From Bin87 sp965219925 (lineage in GTDB: Bacteria > Chloroflexota > Dehalococcoidia > Lucifugimonadales > UBA3495), in the NCBI GenBank assembly GCA_965219925.1, contig OZ244795.1, positions 3,720,001-3,784,000 of the forward strand: DNA of 64,000 bases, written 5' to 3'. This document shows positions 59,436 through 64,000 of the stretch, piece after piece (position 1 is the stretch's first letter; each line of letters begins with the position of its first letter). Below the pieces are notes generated by a model that was not told where the DNA came from, did not search any database, and saw only the letters and a program-made list of their open reading frames with translations. A program made the translations under genes and the position numbers.

Positions 59436-59699
59436 CTAGTTGCGGGCCAGCAGGATGTGGAATTCCAGCTCGCCGATATGCCGGCCCTGGATGATGGACG
59501 CGGCGGCGTATTCGAGGCACATGCGCGCGAAGCCCGGGTACTCGTAAATGTTCTTGCCCAGCACCACCTGCGGTACCAGGCCGTCGAAGTCCACTTCGAG
59601 ATAATTGGGATCGTCTTCTTTCACCCGCACCTCAACGTCCCGGTTGGTGATGCGCTCCAGTTTCTGTTTCAGCCGCCCGACAAATGCCTCATCGTCCAT
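59436..59699 (-). CDS. Small conserved-looking protein, unknown
   Basis: ATG 59699 follows GGAGGG by 8 bp; the frame upstream runs into a family A element. The 87-residue protein reads M-D-D-E-A-F-V-G-R-L-K-Q-K-L-E-R-I-T, then acidic strands (V-R-V-K-E-D-D-P-N-Y-L-E-V-D-F-D-G) and P-G-F-A-R-M-C-L-E-Y-A-A-A. I do not recognise a family, but codon use and the Shine-Dalgarno support a real gene. Confidence 0.6.
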   Translation of the reverse strand: MDDEAFVGRLKQKLERITNRDVEVRVKEDDPNYLEVDFDGLVPQVVLGKNIYEYPGFARMCLEYAAASIIQGRHIGELEFHILLARN

Positions 59700-59755
59700 T
59701 GTACGAACCCTCCCGGCAGATCGACATTGACATAATTTTACCACTCCCAGAGGCT

Positions 59756-59887
59756 TGTCATTGCGAGCGTAGCGTGGCAATCTCGTCGCTGTAGCAACGG
59801 CGGTTCGTCGACGTGTGTTCAGCCTTATCGAGATTGCCACGTGGTTCGACAGGCTCACCATGAGCGGCTGCGCTCCTCGCAATGACA
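59756..59887. repeat. Family A repeat, core copy with nested repeat
   Basis: TGTCATTGCGAGCGTAGCG ... CTCGCAATGACA, without outer ends; the right arm has the GACAGGCTCACCATGAGCGG nest. Confidence 0.85.
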
Positions 59888-59921
59888 GATGGGGACAATC
59901 GAATGGCCCGGTTGCCACTCC

Positions 59922-61353
59922 GTAACTGTTCAGAGTTGGGGGGAAGCGAGGAGTTGTCGGCAGGTGGTGAGGGGGTTGAGGCCCTGTGCTCTCCAGGAGC
60001 CGAAGATTGAAGCCAGCGTCATCTTGGTTTCGGTGCCCTGCTGCGAGCGGGTTCCTCCGCTGATCTTGCGACTGATCACCAGCGGCCGCAGGCTGCGCTC
60101 GGCGGCGTTGTTATCCGGTGGCACTTCCGGTTGGCCCATGAAGACGAAGAGTTCCTTGACGTGCTTCTCGATGCGTCGGCACAACCTGGCCTGAACCGCC
60201 GACGGGTCATCCAGGTAGGGACGGCAGAGGGCCAGCAGGCGCCTTTCCAAAGCCAGTTGGGTGGTGCGTCGCTGTTGCTCCGACGGATGGGTAAAGGCCG
60301 CGGCCTGGCGGTAGAGTTGGTGGACCGCGTCAGCCCACTGTGTCAGCCGATGGTCCTGTGGGTAGAGTGTACGCAAGTCGTGGATGTCCCGCAGGAGGTG
60401 GGCCCAGCAGCGTTGCTTGGGGCCGTCGTAGTGGTGATAGGCGGCGTAGAAGTCGCTGACCAGCACACCAGCAAACTCCTCCCCCAGGACTTCGTCCACC
60501 ACGGCCTTGCCCCGACCTCGCCGCAGGAAGTACCGCAGGGTGGGCGTGCTAAAGGTCCACACGTAGCCGTTGTGTCCGTCCTCCCGCCAGCCGGTCTCAT
60601 CGGCGTGGACCACCGGACTGCCTCGGACCCGCTCCACTATGGTTTCCATCACCCCCTGGGCTTTGCGGGCCACCCGTTGCGTGGCAGCCACGATGGCCCC
60701 CACGCTGAGATGCAGTCCATGCACGGTGTCCAGGTACCACTGGATGGTGCGCCAGGGCAGCCTGGCCTCCTCGCGCAACGCGGCAATCCGGCTGACCAGG
60801 TTCACTCCCAACCGCTGCCGGTCCAGCACCACGCCGTCGAGTTGCGCGGTGGGCGTACAACGCCGTTGGCACTGCGGGCAGGTGCGGGCGAGGTAAGCGT
60901 GCTCAGTTACCTCCACCGGAACCTGGGGCAAGTCGATGACTTCCCGTGTCCGCTGGGTCCAACCGCCGGACAACTGGGTTCCACAGTCGGGACACTGTTC
61001 CACCACATGCTCCACTCGCTGGGTAGGCGTCGTGCGGGTCCGGGCAAAGCCGTGGGGTCGAGGCTGGCGTGGCTTCTTGGGTCGATCCGGCTTCTGCTCG
61101 GATTTGGACTTCAGACCGGGCATCCTTCCCGAAACCCTGGATTTGGCCCGCCCTTCCAACTGGGCAATCCGTTTCTCCAGGTTCTCGATGATGGCCTGCT
61201 GCCGAACGATGATCCCAATCAGAACATCCCGGTCGGCGGTGGTGAGGTCGATTTCATGCTCCATGACCCCAACTTGACATAAACAGCCCAAAGGTCGCCA
61301 GCCATCGACAAACAACTTTTCAGCAATTCACCTCACCAACTCTGAACTGTTAC
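59922..61353. mobile_element. IS66-family insertion sequence with 8-bp target duplication
   Basis: Left end GTAACTGTTCAGAGTTGG (59922) and right end, read inward on the minus strand, GTAACAGTTCAGAGTTGG (61353) match at 17 of 18 positions. GCCACTCC lies at 59914-59921 and again at 61354-61361, the 8-bp duplication expected for IS66. The 1432-bp element carries only the transposase, so it is of the single-ORF subtype lacking tnpA/tnpB. Perfect flanks suggest a recent insertion. Confidence 0.93.
59930..61264 (-). CDS. IS66 family transposase (TnpC-like)
   Basis: ATG 61264 (M-E-H-E-I-D-L-T) gives 444 residues. A coiled coil (~15-40) and a zinc-binding stretch C-P-D-C-G ... C-P-Q-C-Q (residues ~92-135) precede the DDE domain: V-V-H-A-D-E-T-G-W-R, L-V-S-D-F-Y-A-A-Y and N-N-A-A-E-R-S-L-R-P supply D, D and E. 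The stop codon lies inside the left terminal repeat, so the gene fills the element. All catalytic residues look intact, so the transposase may be active. Confidence 0.93.
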   Translation of the reverse strand: MEHEIDLTTADRDVLIGIIVRQQAIIENLEKRIAQLEGRAKSRVSGRMPGLKSKSEQKPDRPKKPRQPRPHGFARTRTTPTQRVEHVVEQCPDCGTQLSGGWTQRTREVIDLPQVPVEVTEHAYLARTCPQCQRRCTPTAQLDGVVLDRQRLGVNLVSRIAALREEARLPWRTIQWYLDTVHGLHLSVGAIVAATQRVARKAQGVMETIVERVRGSPVVHADETGWREDGHNGYVWTFSTPTLRYFLRRGRGKAVVDEVLGEEFAGVLVSDFYAAYHHYDGPKQRCWAHLLRDIHDLRTLYPQDHRLTQWADAVHQLYRQAAAFTHPSEQQRRTTQLALERRLLALCRPYLDDPSAVQARLCRRIEKHVKELFVFMGQPEVPPDNNAAERSLRPLVISRKISGGTRSQQGTETKMTLASIFGSWRAQGLNPLTTCRQLLASPQL

Positions 61354-61463
61354 GCCACTCCGCCTTTGGGGTCGGATGCCGGGTGCGTTATGGTATGATA
61401 ACTGCCCGAATCGTGACGCCGACTTGTTGATCGGTGCCACCCCGTTTCCATTGAGGGCCGGCA

Positions 61464-62747
61464 ATGGCCGCCATTCCCGCCGTATTGAAACCCCCCTGGC
61501 TACGCACCTATGCCACCGTGATATTGGCGGTATCGATGGCAGTGAACCTGATCACCAGCTTCTCGCTGTATGTTCAGGCGTTGACGATACCAGGCATGAA
61601 GCTGGCCTTCAGCCTCACGTACACCCAGGCGTTTGTGCTGGTGGCTGCATTGTCGCTGTCGCGGGTGGTTTCCGGACTGGTGTCCGGAATACTGGCTTCC
61701 CGATACGGGGGGCGGTGGTTAATCATCGTCAGCCTGATGAGTTCGACGCTGGCAATGTGGCTGTTGGGATGGTCTCCGAATTATTGGGTCGCCATGGCGG
61801 CGATGATAGTGGTGGGGTTCAGTTCAGGGTCGGCGCTGACTCCGATGATGGGGATGCTGTCTCCCTGGTTCCGGGCCACCGACCGGGGCATTGCCGCGGG
61901 TTTGGCAGCCGCCGGCGGAAGCCTGGCAATCGTAGTCATCGGTTTGATGTTCCCGCCCCTGACCCGGTTTTTTGGTGAGGATGCCTGGCGGTTCGCGTGG
62001 TACATCCTGGGCGGCTGCAGCCTGCTGATTGGCCTGGCGTGCATGGGTTTCATCCGCGAGGCGCCGTCAACGCCCACGCCGGTGGCCCGGACGGTCCAGG
62101 CGTTGACCCGTCCGACGGTTCGGGGCAGCCGGTGGCCGATGGCGGTGTACACCAACCGGGCGATATGGCACATCACCGCGATGGCGTTCTGCTCGGGCTG
62201 TGTGCAGGGCATCCTCACATCGTCATTTGGATCGTACCTGGAGACGGAACACGGCGTACACGTCAGCACGGTGGGCATCCTGTTCATGGTGATCGGGGTT
62301 CTCAGCATCATGAGCGGGATCGTACCGGGTGGGTTGTCCGACCGGTGGGGGCGCGGGATGGCGTTTGGCGCAACATTTTTGATCCAGTGCGCCAGCCACG
62401 CGTTGTTCTGGCTGGTTCCGGAGCTGCCGGCATTTGTGATCGCGTCGATATTGACCGGGTTGGTCATGCGGGCCACCTACACGCTCTGCGCGGCATCGGC
62501 GGGGGACTATGTTCCGGTGTACATGGCGCCGGCGTCATTTGGCCTGATGGGGATGGGAGCGGGCATCGGCAGTACGTTGTCGCCGGTCATCGCGGGGCCC
62601 ATCGCCGACGCAACCAATACGCTACAATGGTCATTCGCGATGTCAACGGGGATGGCGCTGGCGGGTGCGTTGCTGGGATTCGTGCTGTATTTCAACGGCC
62701 GTCGAACGGCAACCACGCCTCCCGACCCCACGGCGGCGACTGTTTGA
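61464..62747 (+). CDS. Major facilitator superfamily transporter
   Basis: The 427-residue protein has about 12 hydrophobic segments. A-S-R-Y-G-G-R-W between segments 2 and 3 (near residue 78) and G-G-L-S-D-R-W-G-R-G in the second half are the MFS loop motifs. Glycine-rich segment 5 (A-A-G-L-A-A-A-G-G-S) fits an oxalate/monocarboxylate-type carrier, but the substrate cannot be read. A GAGGG precedes ATG 61464. It lies just outside the IS66 right end, about 100 bp downstream, so the IS may affect its promoter. Confidence 0.88.
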   Translation: MAAIPAVLKPPWLRTYATVILAVSMAVNLITSFSLYVQALTIPGMKLAFSLTYTQAFVLVAALSLSRVVSGLVSGILASRYGGRWLIIVSLMSSTLAMWLLGWSPNYWVAMAAMIVVGFSSGSALTPMMGMLSPWFRATDRGIAAGLAAAGGSLAIVVIGLMFPPLTRFFGEDAWRFAWYILGGCSLLIGLACMGFIREAPSTPTPVARTVQALTRPTVRGSRWPMAVYTNRAIWHITAMAFCSGCVQGILTSSFGSYLETEHGVHVSTVGILFMVIGVLSIMSGIVPGGLSDRWGRGMAFGATFLIQCASHALFWLVPELPAFVIASILTGLVMRATYTLCAASAGDYVPVYMAPASFGLMGMGAGIGSTLSPVIAGPIADATNTLQWSFAMSTGMALAGALLGFVLYFNGRRTATTPPDPTAATV

Positions 62748-62769
62748 TGAGGTCAAGGCGGGACGGTTC

Positions 62770-62936
62770 CTCACGCGTACCCACTTGGTCAAACCAAACT
62801 GGCCTACTGTAATTGCGAGGAGCGTAGCGTGGCAATCTCGTCGCCGTAGCAAAGGTGGCTTGCCGACGTGTGTTCAACCGCAACGAGATTGCCACGTCGC
62901 TGCGCTCCTCGCAATGACAATGTGGGTACACGTTAG
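62770..62936. repeat. Family A element, full length, with 10-bp target duplication
   Basis: CTCACGCGTACCCACTTGGT at the left and GGGTACACGTTAG at the right. GGGACGGTTC occurs directly before (62760-62769) and after (62937-62946). Confidence 0.88.
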
Positions 62937-62975
62937 GGGACGGTTCACGGGGCGGACTGGAGATCACATAATTTG

Positions 62976-63692
62976 ATGCGTGAACAAACAGACGGCGGAT
63001 TTGCTCGCGGGATGGTGGTGGTGGCCCACGCTGATGATGCCGAGTGGGGTTGCTCGGGCACGGTGGCCCGCTGGTGCGCCGAGGGTTGGGACGTGGTTTA
63101 CGTTCTGTGTACCGATGGCAGCAAGGGCAGCGAAAATCCGGAGATTACCGGCGAGGAACTGGCGAAAATCCGCAAACGCGAGCAGCAGGAAGCCGGCCGG
63201 GTTCTGGGTCTGACCGACGTGGTGTTTCTGGGCCATCCCGACGCATACCTGGAGCCCACCCTGGCGGTGCGCAAGGATATTACGCGGGAGATTCGGCGGC
63301 ACCGGCCCGACGTTTTAATCTGTATGAACCCGGTGCGTCGGCTGACGGGAGACGGTTACATCGGCCATCCGGATCACTTTGCGTCCGGGGAGGCGGCGAT
63401 GTCGGCGGTGTTTCCGTCGGCGCGGGACCGGCTAACGTTTCCCGAGCTGCTGGAGGGCGAGGGTCTGGAGCCCCACAAGGTAAAGGAACTATGGGTGATG
63501 GGCCACGAGGAGCCGGATCGATACGTTGACGTTTCGGATCACATCGACACGGCGGTGGCTGCGTTGCAGGCTCACCGCAGCCAGGTTGAACCGGACATCG
63601 CCGACCGCTATCTGAGGGAGGGCCGGCGCCGCAACGGGCAGAACATCGGCGTCGAGTATGCCGAGGCGTTCAAGCGGTTCAGGCTGGCCTAG
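62976..63692 (+). CDS. PIG-L/LmbE family deacetylase
   Basis: ATG 62976 (a TTG lies just before) gives 238 residues. A-H-A-D-D-A-E-W-G-C-S-G-T near residue 18 is the zinc-binding and catalytic A-H-P-D-D-E-type motif; H-P-D-A and G-H-P-D-H-F near 132 supply further His ligands. These enzymes remove acetyl from N-acetylglucosaminyl conjugates or related amides. The gene's 3' end is part of a 15-bp sequence duplicated by the family A element that follows. Substrate is unknown; mycothiol or bacillithiol genes are not visible. Confidence 0.88.
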   Translation: MREQTDGGFARGMVVVAHADDAEWGCSGTVARWCAEGWDVVYVLCTDGSKGSENPEITGEELAKIRKREQQEAGRVLGLTDVVFLGHPDAYLEPTLAVRKDITREIRRHRPDVLICMNPVRRLTGDGYIGHPDHFASGEAAMSAVFPSARDRLTFPELLEGEGLEPHKVKELWVMGHEEPDRYVDVSDHIDTAVAALQAHRSQVEPDIADRYLREGRRRNGQNIGVEYAEAFKRFRLA

Positions 63693-63862
63693 CGTTTCAC
63701 GCGTACCCACTTTGTCAAACCAAACTAGCCGACTGTCATTGCGAGGAGCGCAGCGACGTGGCAATCTCGTTGAGGTTGAGCACACGCCGGGGAACCGTCA
63801 TTGCTACGGCGACGAGATTGCCACGCTACGCTCGCAATGACAAAGTGGGGACGCGCATGAGA
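63693..63862. repeat. Family A element, full length, with 15-bp target duplication
   Basis: TTTCACGCGTACCCACTTTG at the left and CAAAGTGGGGACGCGCATGA at the right. TTCAGGCTGGCCTAG occurs at 63678-63692, where it ends the PIG-L gene, and again at 63863-63877. Confidence 0.88.
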
Positions 63863-63907
63863 TTCAGGCTGGCCTAGAGCGTGTTGACAATTGGAAAATC
63901 AACCCGT

Positions 63908-64000
63908 CGTTCCTGCGCAGGCAGGAACCCAGCGAGCGTAAAACCGGGCCAACGTTCCTATCGCAGAGGCTTTTATGGGTTCCTGCCTGCGCAGGAATGG
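63908..64000. repeat. Inverted repeat with CTGCGCAGG cores, cut by window end
   Basis: CGTTCCTGCGCAGGCAGGAA and TGGGTTCCTGCCTGCGCAGG are inverted copies separated by ~46 bp. This is another short dispersed repeat type; the element may extend past the window. Confidence 0.65.

Overview
The window is one 64 kb stretch of a GC-rich bacterial chromosome. Gene content points to an uncultured Chloroflexota lineage (Dehalococcoidia/SAR202-like); this is inference, because there is no rRNA or other decisive marker. The grounds are a luciferase-like flavin monooxygenase pair, a form II CoxL-like molybdenum hydroxylase, an EHN-type epoxide hydrolase, an acyl-CoA dehydrogenase, a DUF1501 protein, an Smr-HTH gene, and very heavy loading with short intergenic inverted-repeat elements. 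I see no tRNA, rRNA, CRISPR array or prophage.

Layout. 1-4.2 kb: end of a DUF1501 gene, then a tight same-strand group of two retropepsin-like proteases (one fused to a SWIM zinc finger) and two NYN-domain putative RNases. 4.3-7.5 kb: radical SAM/HhH protein, a HEPN-like protein, a DUF433/DUF5615 antitoxin-toxin pair with a broken toxin, and a coiled-coil protein. 7.5-10 kb: flavin monooxygenase and tandem-domain universal stress protein around a shared terminator. 10-13.2 kb: a 125-bp tandem repeat, a single-frame NadD-PyrE fusion and Obg. 13.5-18.6 kb: polysaccharide deacetylase, GlcG/HbpS-like protein, acyl-CoA dehydrogenase, HIT protein, YqeK-like HD hydrolase, a small gene with an in-frame UGA and SECIS-like hairpin (probable selenoprotein), and a Uma2 protein. 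18.7-28 kb: MoxR/ChlI-like ATPase, exported His/Asp-rich protein, DUF1232 protein, HemW, epoxide hydrolase, a second flavin monooxygenase and GpsA. 28-38 kb: IspH, amidohydrolase, Prs, signal peptidase I, Rieske ferredoxin, RpsO and PNPase with a long Gly/Arg/Asp tail. 38-50 kb: DapB, Asd, DapA and LysA (diaminopimelate/lysine synthesis) interspersed with a third NYN protein, PlsC, Cmk, CvpA, HNH nuclease, a frameshifted Smr-HTH gene, a lipoprotein and HolB. 50-64 kb: an ATGA-coupled DUF1828-like pair, a CoxS-CoxL-CoxM operon, an orphan DGQHR (DndB-like) gene, SurE, an IS66 element with an 8-bp target duplication, an MFS transporter and a PIG-L deacetylase.

How it fits together. Housekeeping genes serve lysine/DAP, isoprenoid (MEP), NAD, pyrimidine, PRPP, phospholipid and RNA turnover. 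The monooxygenases, epoxide hydrolase, acyl-CoA dehydrogenase, CO-dehydrogenase-like enzyme and amidohydrolase fit oxidation of organic matter. Small defence-like or toxin-like modules sit between them.

The intergenic DNA is dominated by two repeat families. Family A is a 100-220 bp hairpin-forming element with outer ends CTCACGCGTACCC; several copies are flanked by 10-15 bp direct duplications of target sequence. Family C is a short CCCTCTCCC...GGGAGAGGG hairpin. The observations I rate highest are the probable selenoprotein (17673-18002), the NadD-PyrE fusion (10587-11834), the retropepsin/SWIM/NYN group (402-4158) and the family A elements with target duplications.
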